From Opisthorchis felineus (Eukaryota > Platyhelminthes > Trematoda > Opisthorchiida > Opisthorchiidae), in assembly GCA_004794785.1 (NCBI GenBank), contig SJOL01001578.1, forward strand, positions 6,510 through 70,509: a stretch of 64,000 nucleotides of DNA, given 5' to 3'. Positions within the stretch are counted from its first letter, which is position 1, and each line of letters starts with the position of its first letter. A program made the position numbers and the translations under genes. Under the pieces are notes generated by a model. The model searched no databases. It saw only the letters and a program-made list of their open reading frames with translations, and had not been told where the DNA came from. This document shows positions 24,001 to 37,900 of this stretch, piece by piece.

Positions 24001-27000
24001 GAAAAGTGATGAAAAGGGAGTCGCCTTAGGGAGAGATAATGCACCATTAGTGCAGAAAATGCATAATATGCTTTCTGGAGGAAAGCCTGTCAATTTCATT
24101 GTCAAATGAATACCGATGAAAGGAGGAAATTTCTTCGCTGCGAAGTCCTTTATTCGCAAACACGAACTGAACGGTTACAAGCCATTAGACACGAAAGTAA
24201 ATATCTCATATCCACATATTTTTAAAAACTGAACAATCTCACGCATCCTCTTGAACTTTCCGGGGTATTCATTGACTATTACAGAATGGTAAACGAACAC
24301 TGCATAGCGGTTCCACAATTTCCGTAATAAACTTCAGCTTCCACCAGATGCGGGGACGGAGCTTGGACACCAGACCATAGGCTACTCATATGCTTCATCA
24401 GTAGACTACATCGTTACACCGATATGTTTGCAAAATTCCCTGACCATCTTGCTGATTAACTCTCCGTGGACCTGCAGTTCATCTTCATTTTTGCTGAAGC
24501 CTTTCGTTCGATACCTTAACTACAGACAGCGTAACTTCTACATGTCCGTTTGATTACACTGTTGCTTTTAATGTGGACGTACAATCCATTTGTCGTGCGC
24601 CAAACTCGATTATCCATATGCGCCGGCTGGTAAAATTGCGATGTTCACCAACATACCACTTTTATTCTTCAGTGACAATCTCATGTCTATCATTAGTCGA
24701 ATAGGACAAAAACGAGGGCACGCTAACTGTCTTTTAAGCACTCGGCAGCTGCAATCAACGCGCCATTACTTTCTATTACCGTGAGGTAAATAGGGTCTGT
24801 GACTGATGCAACTTTTGTCTACCTCTAAGCCGTTCGACAACTCCCTAACTCCATCCGCCCTTTGGTATCCTGGCGAATCACGAACTTGGCACACGCTGAG
24901 TAGTTTGGTTTACCATGAACTTTGCTTTTATGACCCATTGGGTTCGAAAACAATACCTTTCAGTCGACTGGATCACTGCGAAATGACGAGTATTTTCGTC
25001 TGAAACGTTTACGACTGAATGCTTTTGCAATGACCTGTGCTAATACAAGATGAACCTTCATTATACCACAGCTTACCTCACTGGCTCTTGGTTCACGGCA
25101 CTGCTCTTTTGGGCACAACACATCAAACCTTGATCAGAAGCCATCTTCGCTACATGTGCAGCTGAAGCTTGTGACCCAACGTCCAATCAGCTGGTTTAGT
25201 GGCGCGCAAGTCGGTGGTCACATGTCGTTGGATACGCGAATTAATAAGATAGTCTCAATGAAGCGACAAACTTTTGTGCGATACTGATGCAAAATCGGTT
25301 ATCTGGCCAAATTATTCCCGCCTCAAATTTTGCCTGACCAAAAACATAAGCAAGGTTGATGGTCAGGATCGAAAGTTGAACGCGAAACAAGGAAAACGGA
25401 AAAATGGGGAACAAAACTCGGATACTATCCGCTGGGAAAGTTTGAACAATCCTGTCTGATATTGGAGCCAAAAACGGTTTCCATTTTTAGCAGGATATGG
25501 TAGGCATAGGAAAATTCCTTTCCGTGAAGTGGGGGGTTTGCTCAATAGGAGCAGCTCAGTATGTGAGCAGTTATGATGAATAATGTAAGTAAAGTAGAGA
25601 GTTGGAAGAGAATAAGAGCATGGTAAGGAAGAAAGCTGTCTTCATGAAAGAAGACAGGTCATCTGTGAAAGTGAACACGTTCGTCACACGCCACGTATTG
25701 ATTGTATTCTATGACACTGAAGAGAAACTGCCACCCAAGTTTTTGTTTTCTATACAAAAATACCATCCCTCTTGGAAGCAGTTATTTTAAGGAAGCAAAC
25801 TTTGCAACATTAGTGGTTTTTGTCGTTCTACTTCTATTATTGTAACAGTATCCCCCTAGACAACCTGAATTTTTATTATGTGAAATTGCCGCTCAACCTC
25901 CGAAGAGGAGTATTCCCTCTGTTGATGTCACTGTTCCTCGGACCAACTTATTTTATTATTCGCGACCCCGTTTTCGTTTGTTAAAGTCATGGCAAGCCTA
26001 TCAGCTCCAGACGTGCGAATTCCACGCCGAGTGGTAATTATGGGACAACGATTCCAGTTCGTGAACCTCTTTTTCCAAGGTCTCCGGTTGGTAAAAATCT
26101 AAGTATGCAGCGCCGGTACGAATCTCGGGAACTAATGGAAGATAATCTTGGGAGAACTCTTGGAGTAAGTTGAAAATTTTTGGGTTTAGCGATCCAGCTA
26201 GTTCACAGTCCACACTCGCCGAAACACAGTAATATTAGTCTGCCTTCCAAATTTCGAACGGCATCATCTGCCAGTGACCCTCATGCTTTCATATATCTGA
26301 GTTTCGTGCGCGACATATCGAGTCAGAAAAATAATGTTTTAGATTCTAATCCTTCTGTCATACATAAGAAGATTATGCATAAGTCGGAATAATTCTGGGA
26401 ATTTAGGGTTCGTTTATTCCTATGCTTGCGCATGAATGCATAGGTTATTATGAGTTATGCTTATCTTCATGTACAGCAAAACAATATTTGCTAACTTGGT
26501 GCTAACGGAATATTCAACTGAATTCAGCTGAATCTCTGAGTGAATGTCCTGCACAAATGCCGCCTCAGGTTCCAGTTGAAATGACCTCACAATACTAGAG
26601 TTTTTTGGATACTACTCACAAGACCTATGGAAACCCTGCTGGCTGTGTCACCATTTTTGGGGCTCATCGTTTAGGTCTGGTCCTCGAGTTTGCATCAATC
26701 ATCCCAAACCGGTAGTGCATTGTTAAGAGTTTTCTATGACTCTGTGAGTTGTGTCATATCAAAAGGACACGATACCTCACTTTTGTGTCCCCCAGTGAAC
26801 GATTTTGTAGTCAGAAAGAAAGGTTATTCTACTTAGTATTTTCAGAAGCAAAACTTGCAAACACTTGGAGGTCCTCCACTTAACTAATCGTGTTTCTCCT
26901 TTAATCAGGTACCGTTGATTTCCGCCTCCCATTTTCAACAGTCGTCGACGGACTGTGGTCACATCCTTTTTCTTTAACAATGTTCATTTTTGCCATTTGC

Positions 27001-30000
27001 TGAGGTGATCGTGCGTTCATATGCCCGACTTAATTTGACGCTGTTTTTAGATGTATGACAATACTCTATCGACCCTGCGCCCTGCAGAAGGGCCCATTTC
27101 TGTCAAGATATTCCCCTATATGGTTACACTTCCAGACCCGCGTAACACATATTGATTTTTGTTTGTTTTCCACGGTGTCAACCACACAGCAACTTCTTCA
27201 AGAACTGCATACGGAGCGCAATCAACGCAAAGCGGCGGAAAATGTTTGTCGTGAGCTGATGGACCAAGTACGCCGTCTTGAAGCGTCAGGTGAGCACACT
27301 GCATACTGTGCAATTTCGATGTTTCATATTCGGGAGTAGGTGCCAGCATAAGCGAAGGCAAATGCTTATTCCTTAACTTGCAGAAGAGCACTATGAGAAA
27401 TCGGTAGGGACTGTAGAACCCTTTTCGCAATAGCAGTATTTGATTATTATGAGCGTATACTGCTATGCGTGCTTTGAGAACCCTGAGGCTACCGATTCTC
27501 TGTGCGCTCGAGGAACGGATCCTAAGTAGAAGTAAAGAACTCCGCACTTAAATATTAGCAATTCCCGAAGCTATCCGTACGAAAGACACTTGTAAACTGT
27601 GTCAGGTTTGAAAAACCCACACATTGTTTGCCCTGAGTTATCATCAATGTTCAGTTGTCTTTTGCCTGTTATTTAGCAAAAAATTCCGGAGAACACTATT
27701 TTTCTTCCAGAAAATCGCTTCTACAGAATACTTTCTTTTCACGAACATTCGTCTTGTCTATCGGCGTTCTCAGGCTTTCGCAAAGAAATCATTTTTATCC
27801 CAGTTTTGTCGCCTTTCCTACTCAATCCAACCTTCGACGGGTGGACCATTACCTCTGAACTCTCTAAAACTTAGGTGTTGGTGTTTTTCAGCCATGGAAT
27901 AGAGGTTGCAGCAGATCCGTCGAACAGGGTCTTCGTTGCGTTGATTCGTGGTCAAGTAAGTTGACCACGTCGATGGGCGTTTGGATGCGCATTGTTGCGG
28001 CCAACACTCCCTGCACTGAACATGAGCGTACGACATGACATCGCAAGTTAGCTGATATCAGGGTCGCTTTCTAACGTAAATAATAAAAACGCGTTCCATT
28101 CAACATACCACCCTACTTTAAGCAGTTGTTAGTGAAACATTAAACTATTTTGAATTCTGACCAAGAAGGCTAAATTAGATCCTTTAAGACAACATTTATC
28201 GGTTATTGGCTTTCCAAAACGGGCGGAACACTTAGTTGTTTTTTTACTGTTCTGGAGAAACACCTAGGTTTGCAAAGATGCAAACTTGGGCCATCCTGTT
28301 TGCCAACGTATAACCAACCAACAAACGTCTGAATACCTGCTCTTCGTACAGTCGTTCCCCACCCCGAAGACAGCTTTCAAAAAATCACAATTGTTTTCGC
28401 CCTCTGGAGGAAAGTAACACAGTCCATTTAGTAGGCTTTAGAAAAATGCACTTTAGTTTTTGCCACCAACATATTTACCTCCGTTTCTAAGAGCCCAGAA
28501 GTACTCAAATATCGTCACTTGTGACATTCCAGTTCGGTATAACTGCATCGCCACCTGAGTAGGTCCCAAATCGTTGTCTGCTATGGCTTAGCTCACAAGA
28601 CAGTTGTTGAGCAAGCGCAGGGTGTGAGCCTAGCCCACAGGCCTTTGCCACTTCGTTTCTACTCAGTGGATTCTTATTCACTTGACGAGCTAGTAAAAAT
28701 TAAACACGCTTGGCTTAGGTAATCCTCTATCAATAACCCGTGTAGGTTTTCATAACATCACAGTTGGGTCCGGAACTGTTGGCTGAATGAGTTGTGAGTG
28801 TTGCAATGCTAAGTTTGCATCTATCGTATTTTTAAAATAAGGCATCAATCGACATTATTTGGGTCGAATGCTTCGAAGCGAAGCACTAACGTGTTTCAAA
28901 GATGGTCCTTTTTGCTCAAAATTCAGAAACGTGGGATCCACTAGCCTCTGAGGGGAAATGTTTGCATGTTTTATATGTTTCGACTCTTTTACGCGCTAAG
29001 AAACTATTCTGTTATGAACTAATTGCCACGTCTATTCGTTGCAACCTGGATTGGGGGAGGAGAGATAGAACAACATCTCTAACTCGAGTTGCTGTATCGT
29101 GTTTTCCTCCCATGTTTGAACAAACCTGGCTTCATAAATACCATCCCGTTTGGTCAGGTAGCCTGGGATAATGATCATTTAGCTGTTAAACAGGCATCAA
29201 AATGTAACTTGAGTGGTGGTCTTAACTTAACTGGTCGTGAATAATTGTGGAGGTGACTGTACTGAGTGTAACTGGTACTGTTGGTTTTGCCTGTTAGCAA
29301 CAAAAAGGGTCACGAGGGCGGAATAGAAGTAACTCATTTGATTTACAGGTGAGAATTTGTCAGCCGTATGCTCTTGCTGAGACCCTGAACAAGCGCCCGG
29401 TGTGCAAAATAGATGTACCTACGGTGATCTTAGAGTGTTCGGAAGCATTCACTTCAGTAATAATTAGGGATCATACGCGGTGGTCTTCAACCGAACAATG
29501 CAGTCCTCCAAACCTTCGCTGATCGTGCGATTTTCTGGGTATTTTTTCGGGTGGTAAATCGCAAGTTTTGCGAAATTGGAGGTAGCGGAGGCTACATTGT
29601 AGCAAGTCTCTTTGGAGGATTTCAGTTAGGTGCAACAGATGACTTGACTCGTTTCCCAAAGCGCTTATCCGTGAGGACAGCACTGTTTTTCACTTTAGTC
29701 CGCAGTTAAAACTTACTCAATTTACAAATATTTGTAATCCGCGTATTGCGTCTAATTCAGGTGGAATACTGGGTTGGCGGAAAATCGGGTACCGTTTCGT
29801 CCCAAGTGGGACGAAACCGGTCGTGGACTGTCGAAGAGCTTTCACCAACCTGAGTAATATGACGTCATGGCTAAAACATGTTGTGAAATACCGTGGAGCC
29901 CGGTAACACGTCGTTGTTAGTCCGTCTTGGGATTCATCGGATAGACGGAACTAAGTAGTGTAAACTTCCCCATAATCTTGCTTCGCATGTGAATCAACTC

Positions 30001-31932
30001 CTTGAGTTAATCTTTGTGGCCACACTCGCAATCATTCGCGTGTTTGCCATTGCTGTGATTGTAAAATAGCCTATTGATGTAGGGATGCTTGTAATTCACA
30101 ACCTTCTTGTTTTCGTTTGCTCCAACTTCGTGAGTTACGAACTACGTACGCTGATCGTAGCACTAATATTCTGCATGGTGTCTTCTTCGTTTGATGCGGT
30201 ATATTGCGTCGTTTGTTGTGTGTTTTGTGAAAATGACCACTTACTGATCGAATAGTAGGCAGAGTGTGGTCACCCATCGCTTTTCAGTAAGATCACTTGG
30301 TCTCTGGTTGGCCGATATCAGATTAGTCTCGAATTTGCTTAGTGCGCGCTCCTCACGTTTTTCCGGTGGATTTTACGTATCTCACACAGCTGCTGATGAA
30401 GCTAAGGTCATGGAGGCGACCGAGAAGTTAAAGCAAGCATTTACGGCTGAACATCGTGCGCGATTGGACGCGGAGACACGAATTCGTGAGCTGGACGTAA
30501 GTCTTTACAGTCTTTCTCACAGAGTCTACGAATGTTGTGTGCATTATTTGCTAGGCACTCCCACATTGTAGGTGGGTGGACAAACGTGCTATGAGGGTTT
30601 GTTGAGGATAGTCCTTCATTTTTACCCTGTTCACTTTCTTCTGATGTCCTTTCATTCACAAAGAATACATCAATGTGCATTTATTTGCCCGCCTTTGGTC
30701 GATTGTAGGACACCTCACCATTCGTTCTATGGGATACTCGTAACTCAGTGGTAGGCATTCTTGTGCTTAGAAATCCTCCAAACATGGGTTCAGATATTCC
30801 ACCGTTGTCCACTGCATACTTTCGCTTGTCGTTGATGCCTGGTGCTTGTAGGGACGACTGTTGGAAGTTTCGTCCACTCTGGATGTGATGCAAACTCGGG
30901 AAGAGGCAGAAAAATCACGCATGGTTGAAGAGGTGAGCGCTTTTGTTATGTTTCCTGTTCATCCCTCTTCTCTAATTCGATACCCTGTGGATTCTGATAA
31001 GCCTGAAATGGCTTTCAGTTTTTCCCGTTTTCCTATTGTCCCATTTTCCACTGTCCTATACCTCAGCGGACTAAACCAGCAATAGCCCGATCAACAATAA
31101 TAAACCTGAACGCACTACTTTGACCAGTCAAGGTTAACTCTGCTTCCAACTTAGCATTATTGTCAATGAACAGTGTTACTCCTCTGAATCTGGACCAGGA
31201 AACTAGCCAGATGAAATTTATATCAGTGAAGGCAATAGCACTCAACTAATTGGTTACGAACTGTAGAATTTTCATTTAAATCCGATGTTTTTCGTGCTTT
31301 ATTTTGCTACAAGACGAATAAAATGTCCACTCGGTTGATGGAATTGGCAAGAGACTATGAAAAGGCCGTAAATCGGGCAGAGCAGGCAGAGAAGAAAGTG
31401 AGCGAGATGCAATCCTTGCTTCAAAAGCGGGACTCTGAGAATAAGTGAGTTAGAATGGATTTTTTAGTAGTGAAATATTAGTTTTTAAACACAAAACTTG
31501 AAATAATCCTGTGGTTGAGGTGGAGGCTCCCGAGAGATGGTTGATTTTTCAAACCGTTCTTGATAGTTTGTTCTTCTTTGAGCCTGTGAAACCCCACTGA
31601 TATTTCGATCCTCGTGTTTCTTCCAGTTGTATAGCAGCCAAACACTGACAAGGCGTCGAAACTGGACCAGTTCGAATTCTGGAAGATATCGGAATAAAAG
31701 CATCAGGAACTGGAGTCGCGCTATATGGGTTTACATTCACTGAGATTTATAAGATTTTGTTCTTTGAGAGCGGTAGTCCCTGTTTTTAACGTTGACGTCT
31801 TAAGTATTCTGCTTTCTAGTTCTTGTGGTGGATGCAGCGCTTTACCTGTCAGTTCCGTAGCACAGTCCATTTACTGTGGTAAAGCAGTTTGTGTGGGAAG
31901 TAGTTCCTCTTTGAGAAGCTTGTTGATGGACA

Positions 31933-31974
<42 letters not shown>

Positions 31975-34900
31975 ACTGTTTGCTTAGTGAATCTGTTATA
32001 CAGTATCCCTACTGCTTCATTCACTCTTCTCATTTTAAACCTTGTTGCTCACAATTCGTCTTACCGTGCGCCGTTCGCCACTGTCTGGAAAATTCACTGT
32101 GAATGCTTGTGGACTTACCCTCTCTATGACGTTTGTAAAGAAGGTCGGTCATCCACGGTCGTCCGTCGGTATTAATCCGGGTGATCAGTGTTTTCCAAGC
32201 CCGATTTGTTCAACTTTATCGTGCTGTGACGGTTTGTGTGCCTCCGTCACCCAATGTCCTGGGTACTATCCGCGCCACACTCTCAGAATCTAATGCAAGC
32301 ACGGTCAACAGGTAAAGGCCCGACCAACACAGTTCTATGGTCCTCGAGTTTTGGGGTTTGAACGTGTCCAGGGACTTAGCTAATTATTGGACTGATCCAG
32401 CAGTTTTTCGACATTTTGTCTTACATCGGTCGTCAAATGGTTCTATCCGTCAGGTCAATTATAGGTATGGTAAACGAAAGCGTGACTTCTGATGTCTTTA
32501 ATCTTCCTTCCTGCTTATATCTTCGTTGCCTTTTATGTTTAATGATCACACTTCTGTAGATCCCAGCTGCAGACACGTCAATTTTGCATCCAAGTTGGTG
32601 CCGAATAGCGTGTCACCGCCTATACCCATCGCCTCTATTTTTCATTCTTAAGTAGATTCACCAGCGACCTGCTCCAACGCGCACTCTTAGTACTCACCAA
32701 ATGAATTTTTGCTGCACTTCCGAAACCCGAATACGATAGTCGAGCTCACAGCATCTTTGCAATTTAGAGACAACTACAAACCACAGGCGCTGTGGTCAGT
32801 TGCGCCGACATTGACGTAACTTACCTCATTTTGCTGGGTACCCGTAAGCAAAAATCTCTGTCCTTCGTTTCCCGACTTCCATAAGAACTCGTACAAACTG
32901 AAATACCATGTGGTCCTCGTTTTTGGTTTATGTCTGCGCAGTAACAAGCCATAGTTCTAATTCGAAAGAAATGCCTTTTATTTGGAACTGGTTGCCCTCG
33001 TATCGTGCACAAGGAGTTCGGATGTTGTCCGAAGATAAAATGCACAGCTTGTCCAGGTGCGATTTGGTGCCCATTTTAGTCTGAAATCAAGCATTATTGA
33101 TATCGTCGTTTGCGTGTCTGTATTGATGGCCTCACCAGAACAGAGTTAAGGCATGGTATGCGTCTGTCGTGCCATTGAAGAAATGTTGAACAGCACTGAT
33201 CCTATGACCAGTAGCTACCGATGACCAGACTTACCTCTTGACTCACATTATAGTCCGATGTAAACTGATAGTGAATTTCCTCGAAAAACCTAATGAGCGA
33301 CCGTTCGGTTAGCTACCGAAATATTCTCTGATTTACAAGTTGAACGAGCTTACCGAGACAGTCTGTTTAAACTCTTAAACTTTGGCTCCCTCAGAAGACA
33401 CTAAGCCTACGACAGGCGGTTCATTATGTGGTTTTTCTGAGTTTCCACCGAATAAATGTTAGTATTCGTGACAGACTGCGTATCCCCCCAGTCATTAAGC
33501 ATAGTTCATTTTTGAGGCCAACTCGAACTGAGACCGTGTGCATGAACAAGCCTGGAGGAGTCAAAAAGCTCTGGAATCGGACGAGGCCAGTGCAGCTGAT
33601 CGATAGTACTTCTGGAATTTTGTTATTCCGCATGAACCAACGTCTTGGGCCCCGGGCAGCTAGTTTTAAAAGCAGTTTAGTTGATCGCCTGCTTATGAAT
33701 CCTTATCTTTCATTCTACGTGATCGACTCGAGTTATGTAAGTGTTGATACATCTGAGTTCCTGGATTACCTATGTATCTCATTCTTCGTCGACTTCATAA
33801 ACGCGTTCGACTCCGTGGATTTATTGACTGTTTTACTCTAAGGGATCGTGATCTCAGGTATTGAATTAAGATCTGGAGGAGGTATATTCGACTCGGATTA
33901 TGTGGATGATTTTTCCCCATTTAGGATTCATCTATCAGCACAGTATACTCTAAATGGATTATCGGAATTGGTTCCTTGAATTAGCTTGAGCCTTGTGCAA
34001 CCGAAAGTTGAAACCCTTCATTCGGATTTTCACTCCTTCTTGTGTTCCCTTGAAATTTAGGAATTATTGGTTTGTACTGTGACAGATTGAATCGTACAAT
34101 TTACAAGACACCTTCAATATTTGACAACTTGTGTCATCTCCGGCCTGTCCGCAAAACGACTGTGATTGCGGTCGTATGGCCGCCGCTATCCGAAAACCTC
34201 AAACATCTCTAAATATTTTATCACGGACGCATTCGTAGAATTAGCTGGCTGCAGGTCATCTGCAATGAAGCGAACCGAGTAGCTGCTTGGTAATTGGTCA
34301 AATGTGCTAGAGCAAGAGTTAGGGCTTATCATATTATAATGGTTTGGAAGTGCGTTGGGACCACCATTTGTAAAAAAGATTCCGTTTTCTGCTCCTAGTC
34401 CTTGTTCACGAAAGGTTCTCGGAGACAGACCATTGCTTTTCGAGGCGAAATGCAAGTTGAACTCCGGTGGGATCTTTGCTTGGGTCCATACTGTCCTCGT
34501 TGCACACAGTTGAAAAAGATCGGAATTATTGCACGTGACCGACCCTGGTGGCAGGGAAGTTACCACTTCATGGCCGGTTTGTCTAGCCAGGATCTGCACT
34601 TCATTCACTAAGATTCGCAAAGAACGTTCGGTCTACCGCACTTGTGGAGGCCTACTTTAACACGGTGTTGGGATGTGTGAAACTCTTGATTGTTTTCCCT
34701 AAGGGTCCTGTCAATAAATTTATATTCTTTCCTTTTCATTCTTCACATAGACTCAGTTCCTTCTTGGTTATATGACAGGATGTACTCAATAATACAATAC
34801 TGTTGGCTATAATGGTGATGGTGAAGTTTTTGAACGTTTTACATCTCCGTTGTACAGGTGGCTAATGATTTCTTCATGTGCCTACCACATTTACTGTTTC

Positions 34901-37900
34901 AGAGAGCTCTCGGAAAAGCGTTTCGCCCTTGACAGTCCAGAATTGAACCAACTGCTTGCGGCACACACCGAAACAGTTGAACTTCGTCATCAGCAAACAC
35001 TGAAAGCCTTAAACGAAAAGTGAGTTTTTATTCAATTATTTTGTTTCATATCTTATATTTCCTAGCTGAATGTACTGATTTGTGCTCAGTAGTTTAGCAC
35101 TTTTACAGTGGTCGGAGTACTAGTTTACTTGCGACGTTTAAATATCTTAAATGAAAGTGATCTAGCTTGGTAATGATCCCCGAAAATGGTGAAGCTGGTG
35201 GTGCAAACTTTTCAACCCTGTAAGTCATGTCATGTCGGCGAAAATACTTCGATGTCTTGAATACCGTTTAAACATGAAGTAGTATATCCTGTTGGAGAAA
35301 ATCGTAAACGAGAGATTCAGGCGAGTCCATTCATTTGCAAGGAGTGTTGTACATGCCTCTAACCTGGTATTCAATCTCGAAATCAGATTGACAGTAATTC
35401 AACCCCTAGGCTTAACTGATAAGCCCCAAATTGTGTCAACAGTGTAGCTGGCTGTCCAAGAATTCATCAACCTTAAAAAATGACCTCATATCAACGAACA
35501 GTTATTGTGACTGGTCCAAAGCGTTGTACTAAAAATAGCAGATCACCCTATGAACGTCAAAGTACCCGAAATAACGACTGTGCTCCAGCTCACTCTTCAG
35601 TGTTATCCTCACATGCTAGCGTTTTCATCAGAACCATGAAAGGTGCATGGAGTGTATCGAACACCCAAACAAGTCAATACCCATTCACAATGCGTATCGT
35701 GTTACTGTACACCCGATGAAAGGACATGGTTACCAGGGCCTGTTTTAGCCGTCATAACAATTAAGAGCAGTGGGAGCCCTCGAAGTAGCTACTCATTATA
35801 CAGGTCTCCTCGCTCAAAGGTGTCTGCATGACACCACAGATCTACCAATGCAAGGTCTGCGACAAACGGTATATAGGACAAACGGGAAGGAAGCCCTTCA
35901 CAAGAATACATGAACACAAGCTCGCCACTAAAAGACACGATCAATTTTCTCTCACCTCCGTTCACAAAGATTAGGAAGGACACGAGTTCGACTGGAGCGG
36001 CGTTCGCATACTGGCTCAAGCAAGAATGAAGAAAGAACGTGAATTTATAGAAGCGTGGTACTCCACTGAAGAAGCTATCAACAAACATCGAAATTGATCC
36101 TATTTACCAACCACTAAGAGTAAGAGAACGCCAGAGCCGCAGAGCTGTGAGCTGCGGAAGCAACCAGGCGAAGGACTCATAAGAGGAGCAAGAAAGCCCG
36201 ATTCAAACGGTTACCTCAATTTGATTGAGGTATCCAACCAATAAACTAAAGTATCAAATTAACCGGGGGACTCAGGGACACTAGCCGTTACAATGGAGAA
36301 AATAGGGCGCTACAACCAACCAATCAATCTCCAGAAGATGCAATGCAAATTGAGAAGAGGGCCAATCAAAGCCAGGGAAGAAGCTACTAAAAATGGAAGG
36401 CGTTGGGATAACCAATCAACTCAAAGGGACGCAAACCACAGTGCAACAAAGATCACAAACAGACCAATAGATTCACGAAAAACGCTGTCATCCAAATAGC
36501 CAATCACGTTAGGAGATAACAGTTGGTATTCACATGCTACATAAACGCATGCAGGCAAAGTGAAAGTACCCATCCAATTGCGCACTCCTCGTGTGGTGAC
36601 GAAACGTTTGCAAATCAATTACCAAGCTCGACGAACAGATCAACAGCCACCTGATCAACAACCAATATGGCACGTGCGCATCATTACAACTGTGGTCCAG
36701 CGCATTGGAGGTGGGCGCACGACAAATCAAATAGACATGTCAGATGATATCAATTATCAATCTCACCGCCTGACACAAAAACTTTCTTGCTGAGCGTGGC
36801 CACCATATTTCAACCAATTGACGGTGACATGTGCCACTCTTTCAAATACCCATAAAGGATCCTGTTCTCTCCTGAGTCTCTTGTGTAGGCTTATTGCATG
36901 AACCTATATAAATAGGCTTTAGAGGATCTAGTAAATCCTGTGAAGTTGCATGGAGCGATACTGGTCAAGGCACCATCGTTGGTTTAACTACTCTAAAGTA
37001 TAACAAAGTCCATACAAAAAGACCGTTAACAGCAATTTGGTAATTGAAGTGGTGAGGTTTATCGGCGAAAGAAACTGTCCTTAAAATGGATGATGGACAA
37101 GGTATTCGAAAGCCTAGAGGTTCCGCACCAAGGACGGAAAACGGAAGGAAGTAGGTGAAATAGTGATATATTTCTTTCAAGACGAGGACTCCAGATTGCT
37201 TGATTGCTCTTACCTTGTTTCCATAATAGAACCCTGGGTTCGATGAGGGTGATCCTGTTCTTCAATATTCTTGGCTAGTGTGGACTGCTTTTCTCCTACA
37301 TTTCATATAAATCTGTGCGCTCCCCATTTCGGGCGGTCAGTTGTATTGCAATTTTCAAGGTATGACTTAGCGCAAAGTCTAATTCGTTATACCGACACAC
37401 TCATTCGCCGGTACTTTCCAAAGCAAGTGATATTTTTATAATGAGAATGAACTGCACTTCAAGTAATTACCTATTACCCAACTTTTCCTCAGACTGGAAT
37501 CCAGTGAGGCTCGCTACCACTCATTGGAGGAAGAATTTCGTGTGGCGTTGCGGATTGAAGCTGATCGTTACGGTGATGTGTGTATTTATTCAACATTTCC
37601 AGTCCAATTTCTTAGTATTCATTCCATTCCATGAGCACTTCGTCGAATAATGATTATTTTTATCTCACTTTATTTCGCTTGAAAACTATTTTCGATCAGC
37701 TGTTCAAAGCCATGGGGATACTTAAACAACAATTGGTCGATGTGGAGCAACGGAATAAGGACTTGGAACAACGAGATCGAACAGCACAGCAGTTGATTTC
37801 GGAACTAACCACAGTGAGTTGTAGCATACTCCTCATCCACGTTCAAGTACTTCAGTCCTTTTGGATGATAATTCTTTTGGCCACAAGCCAAATTACGCGT

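Larger units (their letters stand above)
31445..34902 (+). other. LRRCC1 intron 13
   Basis: Holds a (TA)n tract at 31936-31970 and a short reverse-transcriptase-like fragment near 33700-33841. No other recognised content. Confidence 0.5.

Noticed and set aside
26001..26213. Minus-strand ORF of 70 codons with protein-like composition
   Set aside because: It lies antisense to LRRCC1 exon 9, whose + strand frame ends at a perfect GTAAGT donor in the phase required by exon 10; the minus ORF is a shadow.
37493..37571. Donor GTGATG at 37572 for exon 15
   Set aside because: It would leave phase 1, and exon 16 would then read out of the frame that matches LRRCC1; GTGTGT at 37578 restores it.
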